This document shows positions 45,353-54,289 of a stretch of 64,000 nucleotides of DNA, one piece after another; the stretch's first letter is position 1, and every line of letters starts with the position of its first letter. The DNA is from an uncultured Flavobacteriia bacterium (GTDB lineage Bacteria > Bacteroidota > Bacteroidia > Flavobacteriales_D > Crocinitomicaceae), in assembly GCA_903873915.1 (NCBI GenBank), contig CAIQQH010000068.1, positions 1 through 64,000 on the forward strand, given 5' to 3'. A program made the position numbers and the translations under genes. Below the pieces are notes generated by a model, which saw only the letters and a program-made list of their open reading frames with translations, did not search any database and was not told where the DNA came from.

Positions 45353-46105
45353 TTAGTTCTTGATGAACTTGATTGTTTCTTTTCCACCTACGTGGTTTAC
45401 AACAACGAAGTAAACACCGTTATTCAAACCATTCAAGTTGATTTCCAAAGCAGATCCAACGATGTTCAATGTACGAACAACTTTTCCTTCCATGTTTGTT
45501 ACCTCAACTGAAGAGATGTTCATGTCTGGAGTAATTCCGTAAAGTGTAACATTTTCGCTAGCTGGGTTAGGCTTAAGGTTCAATGGCTCATAGATTGCAT
45601 CGATTGTTCCTGCTTGACCAACAACAATACGGTATCCAGAGAATGAAGTCGACTGAGGAAGTGGCGTTGGTGGGAATCCAGGGATGATGGTAACCAACAC
45701 AGTTGCTGTAATGAAAATCTCAACTGGGTAAGTTCCAGTAGCAGTAGCAGTACCATAAAGGTTTGCACATCCGTTTGCACCACCAGCGTAAGAACATCCA
45801 GAGAGGTTACATCCGAAGTTCATACCAGCAGGAAGACCTACAACACTATCCACAACAAATCCTTGGATTGGTGTTCCAACAAGTGTTCCTCCAGTTGGAT
45901 CTAACTCAGCTGTTACTGTTGCAGGTACTTTGAAGTTCAAGTCTGTAGAGTATGCAACATTCACTGTAGCAAAAGGGAAGTTTTGAACAGTATCAGGCCA
46001 TACACCGTACACTGAATCCGCGTAATTAGCTCCTGGAGTACATGATTGCGCGCTCGCACTCATGGCAGCAGAAACGATAGAAATAACAAGTAAAAGTTTT
46101 TTCAT
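45353..46105 (-). CDS. secreted protein with T9SS type A sorting domain
   Basis: The 250-residue protein starts MKKLLLVISIVSAAMSASAQ (signal peptide) at the ATG at 46105; the longer frame to 46258 runs into the upstream gene's region. A middle part of about 150 residues is rich in Thr, Gly, Pro and Cys with no family I recognise, and at least six cysteines suggest disulfides (CNLSGCSYAGGANGC). The C-terminal sorting domain starts LKPNPASENVTL and ends GKETIKFIKN. It should be exported through the T9SS. It lies downstream of two SprB-like genes. Confidence 0.83.
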   Translation of the reverse strand: MKKLLLVISIVSAAMSASAQSCTPGANYADSVYGVWPDTVQNFPFATVNVAYSTDLNFKVPATVTAELDPTGGTLVGTPIQGFVVDSVVGLPAGMNFGCNLSGCSYAGGANGCANLYGTATATGTYPVEIFITATVLVTIIPGFPPTPLPQSTSFSGYRIVVGQAGTIDAIYEPLNLKPNPASENVTLYGITPDMNISSVEVTNMEGKVVRTLNIVGSALEINLNGLNNGVYFVVVNHVGGKETIKFIKN

Positions 46106-46159
46106 GTTTTTTGATTTAATTGTTTGATTGCGAAAGTATGGAAAAAAAGAATAGAAATT

Positions 46160-46186
46160 AAAAAAACCGACGGGAATTCCCGCCGG
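46160..46186 (-). terminator. strong terminator between the T9SS genes
   Basis: On the minus strand, CCGGCGGG, AATT, CCCGTCGG and a run of seven T form a classic rho-independent terminator after the SprB-like gene at 46221-47069. It separates that gene from the downstream T9SS gene. Confidence 0.85.
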
Positions 46187-46220
46187 CTCATTTATTCTGG
46201 GTCTGAAAAAAATGACGTAT

Positions 46221-47069
46221 TTATCGGATAACGATGCGCTCCGTTGCGCGATTTCCATTTTCGTCGATGGAAATAAGGGTGTAAACTCCAGGGTTTAAAT
46301 CCAATCCAGTGAGTTTCCCTTCGTTCTTGAAGTCAAGCTGCTTAAGCACAATTCCAAGGTCATTCATGATCATGACAGTGCGAACAGTTGCGTCGGCACT
46401 TAAAGTGACGTGACCAGATGACGGGTTTGGATATACACTGATGTTGCTTGATACTCCACCGATGACATCTGGATTGTCCAACACTCCGATTACAGGTGTA
46501 TTTGGTTGCGTCACCTCGTATTTCCTATGAGTGCTGCATCCTTGGGCGTTGGTGATTGTAACACTATAGTATCCTGCACTCAAACCTGTTTGATCTTTGC
46601 TTGTCACAATGAGGTTGTTGTTTGGATTTGGATTGAGCGCTTCCCAAATAAACGTTGGATTGAGCTCATTTACTATAAGTTTGATGCTTCCGTCTGACCC
46701 GTGATAGGTGGTGGCGTTGTTAACAATCGAGGAAACTTGTAGGTCTAGTGGGTCCACTAAGTTGACTTGTGCTGTGGCAAAAGAGATGGAATCATCGGCA
46801 ACATTGAACGTGTATGTTCCTGCACTGAGAGTCCCAATTTCAAAGACGTTGCCACCAATTATTTGATTGTTCACAGAATACGGCTCCTTCCCTCCGGAGA
46901 TTGCTATAAGTATTTTACCGTTTTGATCACCGTGACAAAAAGGGGAGACCTTGTCGATGGTCAATTTTAATGGTTTTTTTGATGCTCCAACGACTGTTGT
47001 TAATTGTGCGCTGGCTTGAAAAGTTGTAGTAAGAAGTCCTGCTGCGAATAAAATGTTTTTTGTTTTCAT
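46221..47069 (-). CDS. SprB-repeat protein with T9SS type A sorting domain
   Basis: The 282-residue protein has a signal peptide (about 1-21), an SprB-like repeat (about 25-110; SPFCHGDQNGKILIAISGGKEPY), a second repeat-like section ending in AGYYSVTITNAQGC near residue 185 (followed by STHRKYEVTQP), and a type A sorting domain (about 205-282; VYPNPSSGHVTL, LNPGVYTLISID). SprB repeats build the large moving adhesin of gliding Bacteroidota; this is a short relative. It lies immediately downstream of a homologous gene. Confidence 0.87.
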   Translation of the reverse strand: MKTKNILFAAGLLTTTFQASAQLTTVVGASKKPLKLTIDKVSPFCHGDQNGKILIAISGGKEPYSVNNQIIGGNVFEIGTLSAGTYTFNVADDSISFATAQVNLVDPLDLQVSSIVNNATTYHGSDGSIKLIVNELNPTFIWEALNPNPNNNLIVTSKDQTGLSAGYYSVTITNAQGCSTHRKYEVTQPNTPVIGVLDNPDVIGGVSSNISVYPNPSSGHVTLSADATVRTVMIMNDLGIVLKQLDFKNEGKLTGLDLNPGVYTLISIDENGNRATERIVIR

Positions 47070-47156
47070 AATGCTGTTTTTTAAATGTGTGTGTTTAATT
47101 TTTACTATTTTTTATTAATCGTTGTGATGACTTTCTGTGTATAAGTGGATAATCTA

Positions 47157-47816
47157 TTAATTGGAAGAGCCTCCGTTTGAGCTGTTTGCTCCGTTGACAT
47201 TTGGGTTGAAACTTGGCAATGTACCGCCGCCATTTGTTCCCGTTGTTCCTTGTGGCGCTTGTCCAACAATAAATCGTTTGCTGGTTTCGCAACCATTTAA
47301 GTCCGTAACGGTTACTGCATATACTCCAGCGATAAGTCCAGCTTGATCTTGTTGAGTTGGCACAAGTCCGGATCCATCAGGTGTTGTCCAGTTGTACATT
47401 ACTCCAGGATAAGTTACCGTTAAATCAATTGCACCATTGTTGCCCCCGAAGGTGCTAACATCTGTTATGGATGCGTCCATTTCTAGTTGAAGCGGTGAAA
47501 CCAACAACACCTCGACAGTTGAATTTGTAAGTAAAGTGTCTGTAATATAAAAGCTGTACTGCCCACCGACGAGGTTTGTTACTTGGAAGGATGCCCCAAC
47601 GATTTCCAGACCATTCACGAAGTATGGGGGGAATCCACCCGTGATGTCAATGTTGATGACGCCATCATTGCTTCCAAAGCAAGAAGGGTTTGCATGAACC
47701 ATTTGCACAGACATAGGAATTTTATCCTGAGTGATCTGAGCTGATGAGGAAAAGGCCGAGAACAGAAATGTTACTGTAAAAAGACCCGCAGCGAAAATGA
47801 ATTGTTTTGTTTTCAT
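47157..47816 (-). CDS. SprB-repeat exported protein lacking a sorting domain
   Basis: The 219-residue protein has a signal peptide (about 1-27) closely like that of its neighbour (MKTKxxxFAAGL), two SprB-like repeat sections (NPSCFGSNDGVINIDITGGFPPY; AGVYAVTVTDLNGC) and a C-terminal Gly/Asn/Ser/Thr-rich tail (last 35 residues). It ends without the type A sorting domain carried by the paralogue downstream. The 87-bp gap to the next gene is too small to hold one, so a frameshifted remnant is unlikely. It may be periplasmic or need another route out. Confidence 0.82.
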   Translation of the reverse strand: MKTKQFIFAAGLFTVTFLFSAFSSSAQITQDKIPMSVQMVHANPSCFGSNDGVINIDITGGFPPYFVNGLEIVGASFQVTNLVGGQYSFYITDTLLTNSTVEVLLVSPLQLEMDASITDVSTFGGNNGAIDLTVTYPGVMYNWTTPDGSGLVPTQQDQAGLIAGVYAVTVTDLNGCETSKRFIVGQAPQGTTGTNGGGTLPSFNPNVNGANSSNGGSSN

Positions 47817-48112
47817 AATTGTGTGTTTTATTTGTGTGTTTTGTGTTTCGTTTTTAAATGTTTAATGCCTTTCGACGAAACAAAGGTTCACACATTCCAA
47901 CGGCCATGAAAGTATTTAAAGGTCGAAGCACATCAATTTCAGTGCAAGCGCTCAGTAGGCCCTAAGTAGTTTTACGCAAACACCCCCTTGATTTAGCTAG
48001 AAATGGCTTGATTGGCATCTTTTCTCTGACATGTAAAAGTTTAAATAGTGATACTTTAGACATTCATTATTCACCATATAATCTGTAAACTTGCCTTGAC
48101 TTAGTTCTTGAT
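47817..48112. other. intergenic region between divergent genes
   Basis: About 300 bp without a credible gene. The left 50 bp is GTGT/TTTG-rich and forms the leader of the SprB-like gene; an AACCTTTG box on the minus strand is one base off the -10 consensus. The remainder shows no clear hairpin or repeat. Confidence 0.6.
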
Positions 48113-49135
48113 ATGCAAAAGGTTCATTTAGAAAGTAATGTGTTTTATGCAGAGGGGTATACGTATTTTGGATATCCTCAGTTGCCCTATGAGGAGGCGC
48201 TAAAAAACATCACGGATGCCATCGATAAAATAACACCTTATAAAGTGTATACCATAGATGAACTAGAGCCCATCTTATTGTCGCTTCATGTTGACCCTTA
48301 TACGTTTATGTTTTTCCAAAAATTAAAAAACGTTCTCTGTCAAAATGGCGTAACGCTATACGCGACCTTTGGTGAAGAATCGTGCTTGGGCGCCTACGGA
48401 GAATTTAAACTAGATTCGAATAGGGTGATTATTAATCTTGCCACCATAATAATGGATTCCAAGGTGGAGCTGCCCGAACAAATTGCACGAGTTATTGTGC
48501 ACGAACTGGTACATTCCGTCGTGTGCTATAAAACACATGGTATATGGAATCCCGATGCTTTTTCGACGAGAAGGCCTTTAAGCGATGAAGATAAAACCGC
48601 GATCATCAATCTCGAAATCATCTTCAATTTTATTAGTAAATGCCCCGTGATTTATGAAGAATATGGCTTGAACAATTTAAATGAAATGATTGCCGAATTG
48701 GTCAATCCTGCATTTGTCACAAAATTTAACCAAATAAAAATAAACTGCCTTAAGCTACAGACGTCCCCAGAAAAAAATCAAATGTTCAAAAGGTTTTTTC
48801 TATTTGTTACTCATGTAATTTCAGGTAAAGCTGTGTACGTGAATGCGCATGATGCTGCGCTTAAAAACTTTGATGTATTGGCGAAAACAAATAGCCATCC
48901 GCAAATAAAATTTTTCAATGAGAACCTCCAGCCAGATTTTCAAAGTCTATCTAGCGAATCGGATCCCGAGGACGAGACCTTGAACAAAGTGCTGAAAAGA
49001 GAAGATGCCTTTCGATTTCGTGCCTTTGATTTTCCACTGCTCATTAAGGAACGCGACATGGAGTCCAAGCGAGATAGATTCACGCATGCTAGCATACGTA
49101 AGCGTAGAATGCAAACACCCGAGCATTACATTTAA
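48113..49135 (+). CDS. putative cytosolic zinc metallopeptidase (HExxH protein)
   Basis: The 340-residue protein has no signal peptide. A zincin motif HELVH sits at residues 130-134 after an aliphatic helix (EQIARVIV), followed about 56 residues later by NEMIAE (Glu191 and Glu195), a plausible third zinc ligand, so a gluzincin arrangement is possible. The last 90 residues are charged with a basic end (HASIRKRRMQTPEHY). I do not recognise the family. It stands alone between SprB-like genes and an ABM-like gene. The protease call rests on the motif only. Confidence 0.65.
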   Translation: MQKVHLESNVFYAEGYTYFGYPQLPYEEALKNITDAIDKITPYKVYTIDELEPILLSLHVDPYTFMFFQKLKNVLCQNGVTLYATFGEESCLGAYGEFKLDSNRVIINLATIIMDSKVELPEQIARVIVHELVHSVVCYKTHGIWNPDAFSTRRPLSDEDKTAIINLEIIFNFISKCPVIYEEYGLNNLNEMIAELVNPAFVTKFNQIKINCLKLQTSPEKNQMFKRFFLFVTHVISGKAVYVNAHDAALKNFDVLAKTNSHPQIKFFNENLQPDFQSLSSESDPEDETLNKVLKREDAFRFRAFDFPLLIKERDMESKRDRFTHASIRKRRMQTPEHYI

Positions 49136-49311
49136 ATCAATGAAATCTTTTTGCAAGAACGGGTTTTGTCCAACTTGCTGTGGATAAATCTTTTATGCAC
49201 CCTTCTTCGCACGTAAAAGACAGGCTCAGATCACCATGCATGGCAGCATCATCGCGAGATGAATAAGGGTGAGAACTGACGAGACCGTTGGCATATTAAA
49301 GCAGGGTGTTC

Positions 49312-49641
49312 TTAATAATCCTTCCCCTTTTCTTTCAATAAAGCCATCGCCTCAGGCCATGTTGGCAGCTGCTCTGCTTCAAATCCATAGGTTCTGCCCG
49401 TAGCAATTTTGTGGAACGCCTTCATGGCTTTCAGGTGAGCACCACTGCGCATGAATTCCAACATGACTTCTCTACTTTCCCAGGAAGTGATTGTACATTG
49501 ACTGCCATTCATGCGTTTCGCAGTAACACTCAAACTTCCTTTGGCGATTTGCGCCTGTCGAAAGCTTGGAATGGCCAAGACCCAAAATCTGAAGTAACTA
49601 ACAATGCCCTTGGGCTTTAATTGCGTCAGTGAAATGTACAC
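49312..49641 (-). CDS. dimeric alpha/beta-barrel protein, ABM-like
   Basis: The 109-residue protein looks like a small ferredoxin-like dimeric barrel of the antibiotic-biosynthesis-monooxygenase / DUF3291 type (CTITSWESREVMLEFMRSGAHLKAMKAFHKIA). Such proteins can be monooxygenases or have no known reaction. It has no signal peptide. It lies 3 bp after the SPFH-protein stop and is probably co-transcribed with it. Confidence 0.7.
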   Translation of the reverse strand: MYISLTQLKPKGIVSYFRFWVLAIPSFRQAQIAKGSLSVTAKRMNGSQCTITSWESREVMLEFMRSGAHLKAMKAFHKIATGRTYGFEAEQLPTWPEAMALLKEKGKDY

Positions 49642-49644
49642 GCC

Positions 49645-50583
49645 TTATTTCTTTTTCTCTTTAATCTCTGCGCTCAGCATGGACTGAATTTGACGCATGG
49701 TAGTGTCCATTCCTGCAGGACTACCGTCCAAAAAGATAGTATTTCCCTTGCCATATTCTGCAAAGTTTTTAATGGCCTCAGTCCACATGGAGAACAAAAT
49801 CACATTGGTGTCAAGGTTGGCTTGCTTCATTTCTTCGGCCGCTTCACTCATTCCTTTTGCTACTTCTTGACGGAACAAGGCAACACCTTGACCGCGCAAC
49901 ATGGCCGCTTCTTTTTCCGCTAGGGCTGCAATTTTAATCGCATTCCCATCTGCTTCAGCCGCTTTCGTTTTTGTAATCAACAAGGCCTGACCTTCATTTT
50001 CTGCCGCTGCTTTTAAGTTGTTCGACGCAACAACTTTACTCATGCTTTCGATAATTGCCGCATCAAAGGTGATGTCATTGATTTGAAGGTCCAACAAGTG
50101 AAATCCCCAAGATTCTAAGGTGTGGTCAATTTGTTCTTTTACATTGTCTACCAATTCGTGACGAAGTCCCAAAATCTCAGATTGCTTCTGACTGGCTACG
50201 TACGAACGAATAGACCCTTCAATGGTGCGAATTAAAGCTTGCATGAAATCTTTATTGCTGATGAATTTGAAAGCAACTTTCTTAATCGTTTCTTCCTGCT
50301 CATCCATTACGCTGTACAACAACATGCTTTTAAAATAGACATTGGCTTGATCGATTGTTACCGCTTGAAACTCCATTTCGATGCTTTGGTTCTGGATAGA
50401 AATGCGTTTGAATACCTTTTCAATAAATGGAACTTTTAAACGCAGCCCGGGATGTAAAATACGACGGTACTTTCCAAACATTGTGATCACAGCGATTGAT
50501 CCTTGCGAAACAGTTAATAATCCACTGAGAATTACAATCACGACTAGTCCGAGTGCAATAAGGGGAAATTCCATATTTTCCAT
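49645..50583 (-). CDS. SPFH/band 7 (stomatin-like) protein
   Basis: The 312-residue protein has one N-terminal membrane helix (about 5-25) and an SPFH domain (about 25-210; GSIAVITMFGKYRRILHPGLRLKVPFIEKVFKRI). A coiled-coil section rich in Ala/Glu (about 190-260) follows. Stomatin/slipin proteins form large oligomers on membranes and organise microdomains. A second in-frame ATG (MEFPL) lies 9 bp downstream. The usual NfeD partner gene is not adjacent; the ABM-like gene follows instead. Confidence 0.88.
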   Translation of the reverse strand: MENMEFPLIALGLVVIVILSGLLTVSQGSIAVITMFGKYRRILHPGLRLKVPFIEKVFKRISIQNQSIEMEFQAVTIDQANVYFKSMLLYSVMDEQEETIKKVAFKFISNKDFMQALIRTIEGSIRSYVASQKQSEILGLRHELVDNVKEQIDHTLESWGFHLLDLQINDITFDAAIIESMSKVVASNNLKAAAENEGQALLITKTKAAEADGNAIKIAALAEKEAAMLRGQGVALFRQEVAKGMSEAAEEMKQANLDTNVILFSMWTEAIKNFAEYGKGNTIFLDGSPAGMDTTMRQIQSMLSAEIKEKKK

Positions 50584-50711
50584 GTTTTATTTATTTTTTA
50601 GTACGTGTAAATGTAAGCAAAAAGAGGAGATTGTTTCAGTGAAAATGAACAAGGAATAAAACTTAATTTTGCGCATGAAGAATGATAACACATTGCAATG
50701 AATTTGTCAAA

Positions 50712-51103
50712 ATGAATTTGGAAATCCCCAAGTACAACTCGCGTCAAACAGCTGAACACCAAGTAGTCTGTTCTGCTCTGGAGCTTGAAATAAACAAAGA
50801 ACTTACAGAAGCAGAAAGCAAAATTTGGCACGCGCACCCCGTTTGGTTTCTCAATGGGAACCCTATTGTTGGGTACAGCAAGCAAAAGCCAGGTATCCGT
50901 TTAATGTTTTGGAGCGGGGCAGATTTCGATGAAGAGGGATTGATTGTGCGTGCTGGAAAGTTTAAGGACGCCTCTTTTTTTATAACGATGTGGCTCAAAT
51001 CGATGTAGCGGACTTAAATCGTTGGCTGAAAAAATCCCGTGACATTCAGTGGGATTATAAGAACATCGTGAAGAACAAAGGAAAGTTAGAACGTTTGAAA
51101 TAA
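50712..51103 (+). pseudogene. DUF1801 protein gene with one-base frameshift in a T-run
   Basis: Reading from the ATG at 50712 (an in-frame ATG at 50682 is possible), the frame follows the DUF1801 family (KIWHAHPVWFLNGNPIVGYS, LMFWSGADFDEEGL, GKFKDASFF) and then stops at 51008. Adding one T to the seven-T run at 50975-50981 restores the expected end (YNDVAQIDVADLNRWLKKS, RDIQWDYKNIVKNKG) up to the TAA at 51101-51103, giving about 130 residues. This is a clean single-base deletion: a recent pseudogene, a sequencing error in the homopolymer, or polymerase slippage. DUF2200 starts 1 bp after the restored stop. Confidence 0.85.
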
Positions 51104-51104
51104 A

Positions 51105-51476
51105 ATGAACACAACACCTGAACACAATAAACGCATGGCAAAAATGTCCTTTGCTACCGTTTTTCCACTTTATGTGGCTAAAGTTGAACGGAAAGGCCGA
51201 ACGAAGGCCGAATTGCTTCAAGTGATTGAATGGTTGACGGGATTTAACGCGCAAAAGGTAGATCAGCTCGTTCAGGAAAGCGCAACCTTTGATGCCTTTT
51301 TTCAGCAGGCCAACATTCACCCCAACGCACACTTAGTGACGGGCATAATCTGTGGCTACCGCGTCGAAGAATTGTTAAATCCACTCACCAAGAAAGTGCG
51401 GATCTTGGATAAGTTGGTGGATGAGTTGGCGAAGGGAAAGAAGATGGAAGTCATCTTGCGGAGCAATAAGAACTGA
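51105..51476 (+). CDS. DUF2200 protein
   Basis: The 123-residue protein matches DUF2200 (MSFATVFPLYVAKVERKGRTKAELLQVIEWLTGF, AHLVTGIICGYRVEE), a small cytosolic helical family of unknown function. It starts one base after the stop of the frame-restored DUF1801 gene, so both belong to one operon. The gene itself is intact. Confidence 0.87.
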   Translation: MNTTPEHNKRMAKMSFATVFPLYVAKVERKGRTKAELLQVIEWLTGFNAQKVDQLVQESATFDAFFQQANIHPNAHLVTGIICGYRVEELLNPLTKKVRILDKLVDELAKGKKMEVILRSNKN

Positions 51477-51605
51477 TCTGCTAAGATAAACACCTGTAAA
51501 ACAGCGGGTTTTATAAAAAGCTAGCGAACATTTCAATGTGTTACCCGAAGAATTAGGCAACCGATAAACATTTTGATAGTCTTGTGGATATAAAAACCTA
51601 CGACT

Positions 51606-53075
51606 ATGAAAAAAATCCTGACAATTTTATTTCTTTCTGCAACAGTGGTTTATGGTCAAAATACAACGACTGTTACCAAAGCGGAGTACCAACAGCTGAA
51701 GCAATCGGGAATGCTAGCTCCCAATGTTCAATACCAAATTTCAGATGCCGTAGTTCCCACGAACATCAAGTACCTCGGTGGTAATGAAAAAAATGGGGTG
51801 TGTGATTGCATGGTTCCTTTGGATTCCACATTTACTTTAGCGATGTTGCCGAACGATGACGGTTCTTCAGCAATCATCAACCTGCCGTTTACCTTTGATT
51901 TTTATGGGACACCAATGGATTCCCTCTACATCAACAACAACGGGAACATCTCCTTTGATTTTCCCTACATGTCCTTTATTCCGAATGCTTTCCCTGATTC
52001 ATCTACACTCATGATTGCGCCATTTTGGGCAGACGTGGACACGCGAGGAACATTAGACAGCACGGGAAATGTATCTGGAAATGGGGGAAATGTTTGGTAT
52101 AAACTTACCCCAACAGCATTGATCGTACGTTGGGATCAAGTGGGGTATTTTAACTACCATACGGACTTGGTATCTACCTTTCAATTGATCATTTCGAACG
52201 GCTCAGATTCCCTGGTGTCTGCCGGAGGAAACGTGTCCTTTTGTTACAATGACATGCAATGGACAACGGGCGATGCTTCAGGTGGATGGGGCGGATTCGG
52301 AGGTTCACCAGCAACAGTAGGTTTGAATACAGGAAACGGTGTAAATTACTTTCAGGTAGGACAATTTATTCAGTCAGGTGTAGCTTTTGACGGACCAACG
52401 GGTCTTGCAGATGGGGTAGATTTCTTGGATGGACAAGAGATCTATTTCAATGTGTCAGGAGCCAATACTACAAATACGCCTCCACTACTAGTCAGCAGTT
52501 CAATCTGTGATACCATCGACGTGTATACAGGAGACACCCTAGTCAAGGCGCTAAATTCGATTGATTTCAATTTTGGTGTCATGACGCCAGAAGTCGATCA
52601 GACGATAGAAATCACGGCAACTTCAGACATTCCTCTGGGAGCATTCACCTACACACTCAATCCGATTAGCACACAATATTACGATGTTGCTGCAACCTTC
52701 AATGCGACAGGAATTGCGCCTGGATTTTATCACCTTGAGTTAACTGTAACGGACAATGGAACTCCAGTTGGGGTAACGACAAAGCAATTTGTGTTCGAGG
52801 TCATCTATGATGCTTCGGCACAGATTGATGAAACGACTTCATCAGCGTTCAAGGTATATCCCAATCCTACTGAAGGAATGTTAACCATTTCAGTCAATGA
52901 CAATCTTGACTCTCCTCAGGTGGTGGTCAACGATCTTTCTGGCAAGGTGTTGTTGACGCAAACGATTGCGCACCAAGAGCAAATTGATTTGTCTTCGTTG
53001 TCGAATGGTATTTACATGGTCAGCATCCTTGTGGCAAATGAAGTGATTGGCGTTCAGCGCATCATCAAAGAATAA
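51606..53075 (+). CDS. nidogen-like secreted protein with T9SS type A sorting domain
   Basis: The 489-residue protein has a signal peptide (about 1-18, ATVVYGQ), a nidogen-like (NIDO) domain (about 75-290; LYINNNGNISF, STLMIAPFWADVDTRG), an Ig/cadherin-like beta domain (about 295-405; HLELTVTDNGTPVG) and a type A sorting domain (about 415-489; VYPNPTEGMLTIS, LSNGIYMVSILV). It should be secreted by the T9SS and anchored at the surface or released. It is a single gene followed by a strong terminator. Confidence 0.87.
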   Translation: MKKILTILFLSATVVYGQNTTTVTKAEYQQLKQSGMLAPNVQYQISDAVVPTNIKYLGGNEKNGVCDCMVPLDSTFTLAMLPNDDGSSAIINLPFTFDFYGTPMDSLYINNNGNISFDFPYMSFIPNAFPDSSTLMIAPFWADVDTRGTLDSTGNVSGNGGNVWYKLTPTALIVRWDQVGYFNYHTDLVSTFQLIISNGSDSLVSAGGNVSFCYNDMQWTTGDASGGWGGFGGSPATVGLNTGNGVNYFQVGQFIQSGVAFDGPTGLADGVDFLDGQEIYFNVSGANTTNTPPLLVSSSICDTIDVYTGDTLVKALNSIDFNFGVMTPEVDQTIEITATSDIPLGAFTYTLNPISTQYYDVAATFNATGIAPGFYHLELTVTDNGTPVGVTTKQFVFEVIYDASAQIDETTSSAFKVYPNPTEGMLTISVNDNLDSPQVVVNDLSGKVLLTQTIAHQEQIDLSSLSNGIYMVSILVANEVIGVQRIIKE

Positions 53076-53099
53076 ACAAACTCATTCAATACTGCAACG

Positions 53100-53134
53100 G
53101 AAAGTCTGACGGAAACGTTGGACTTTCTTTTTTT
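53100..53134 (+). terminator. strong terminator after the NIDO-domain gene
   Basis: A stem of GAAAGTC / GACTTTC, extended inward by two G-T wobbles and ACG / CGT around a GAAA loop, is followed by an eight-T tract. It is a canonical rho-independent terminator 25 bp past the stop. Confidence 0.88.
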
Positions 53135-53194
53135 AACTCTTGGCGGGAAATCTCTCGAGAGGAATTAGCGATTCGAACATGTTATTCTAAGCCC

Positions 53195-53599
53195 TTAACG
53201 AACAACTTCTTCCAAAACACCCAAATTCAGGTCTTCACATTTTTTAAAGGAAATGCAATAGCCACTCACCTTGGCTTTCCCTAGTTTTTCACCGAAGGTC
53301 TGCGCGAGATTCAGTTTATTCCGAATTCCCATGACATACACCGAGATCCCACTTTTCGTGGCACTGATGCCGATTTGAAATAGCTCTTTGTTGGTTTTAT
53401 TGGCGAAGGTATGCGGATACGACCCATAGCCAATCGTTGGGTTGGTCACCACTTTATTGTCGCCATTGAGTCCATTGTCGAACCACAATTTCCCATTTGG
53501 AATCCATTGCAGCATGAGGGCATGTAGCGCACGCAGATCTGCAGCCGTTTCTTCAGAAAGACTTTCGATGTAGGTGTTTATTTGGGTGTTTGTTTCCAT
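53195..53599 (-). CDS. DUF1801 protein
   Basis: The 134-residue protein starts METNTQINTYIES at the ATG at 53599; the longer frame to 53764 overlaps the upstream membrane-protein gene and lacks family sequence. It carries the DUF1801 core (GKLWFDNGLN, NPTIGYGSYPHTFANKTNKELFQIGIS) and is from another branch than the broken DUF1801 gene at 50.7 kb. It has no signal peptide and no known reaction. It lies 26 bp after the small membrane-protein gene. Confidence 0.84.
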   Translation of the reverse strand: METNTQINTYIESLSEETAADLRALHALMLQWIPNGKLWFDNGLNGDNKVVTNPTIGYGSYPHTFANKTNKELFQIGISATKSGISVYVMGIRNKLNLAQTFGEKLGKAKVSGYCISFKKCEDLNLGVLEEVVR

Positions 53600-53625
53600 G
53601 GTGAATGAAGGACGTTCCAACTCCT

Positions 53626-54045
53626 CTATTTTTTTCGAAGCAACAAAAACGACAATCCCCCCAATGCCCCGACACTCACTGCCGCTCCAGCAAGATCCAA
53701 ACATACTACGGTGAAATTGGAGTAAAACGTACTCGACGCGTACCAAAAGAAATCCGTCATACACGCCACCAAGACGCCGACAATCGCGCTGAAGGAAATT
53801 GCTTTCACCAAGGAGTTGACCGTCGTATGAAACAAGATAAAATTAATGAGGAACGAGTAGGCGAGGCAGGATAAATACAAAAACAGAAAACTAAAGTCTG
53901 CTGTCTTTTTAAACCCTTCGAGTTGCGTGGTGTTTTCTTCGCTATAAGCCCCCAGCAGGACATCAAAAATAATCCAGCCAAGGATGAGGTAAAAGACGCT
54001 TCCCATTAGGCAGGAAAGGAGTAGGGTTGGGATTGATTTTGTCAT
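53626..54045 (-). CDS. small four-helix membrane protein
   Basis: The 139-residue protein starts MTKSIPTLLLSC; an in-frame ATG lies 12 bp upstream. It has four hydrophobic helices (about 6-28, 50-72, 80-100 and 112-132) and short polar loops, ending LLRKK. I do not recognise the family. It is probably co-transcribed with the DUF1801 gene downstream. Similar small integral proteins of Bacteroidota are uncharacterised. Confidence 0.72.
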   Translation of the reverse strand: MTKSIPTLLLSCLMGSVFYLILGWIIFDVLLGAYSEENTTQLEGFKKTADFSFLFLYLSCLAYSFLINFILFHTTVNSLVKAISFSAIVGVLVACMTDFFWYASSTFYSNFTVVCLDLAGAAVSVGALGGLSFLLLRKK

Positions 54046-54137
54046 TGCATGTAACACAACAAATATAAATAGAGTAAATCAATTTGCGTCATCTTGTTTG
54101 TGTTTCACCGCTCCATCATCTCATTTGAACAATCACA

Positions 54138-54196
54138 TGTTGGATAAAGCCATCATAAAGTGATTTTTTTGTCTTTAATGAGGCATTAATCCAACA
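54138..54196 (+). promoter_or_regulatory. candidate HipB operator (inverted repeat)
   Basis: TGTTGGAT at 54138-54145 and ATCCAACA at 54189-54196 are perfect inverted copies with 43 bp between. Each arm also has a partial inner match (AAAGCC against GGCATTA). The right arm ends just before the -33 box of the hipBA promoter. Autorepression of hipBA by HipB at inverted repeats is known in E. coli; the assignment here is inferred from position. Confidence 0.5.
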
Positions 54197-54200
54197 TTTT

Positions 54201-54232
54201 TTGTTTTCAACTTGAAAAATAACTTACTTTTG
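54201..54232 (+). promoter_or_regulatory. hipBA promoter
   Basis: TTG (54201-54203), a 21-nt spacer and TACTTTTG (54225-54232) match the Bacteroidota pattern. The hipB start lies 57 bp past the -10 box. Confidence 0.55.
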
Positions 54233-54289
54233 TTGTATAGAACCATCGTAGTGCTCAAAAAAAATAACTTAAGGAAGGATAAAACCATC

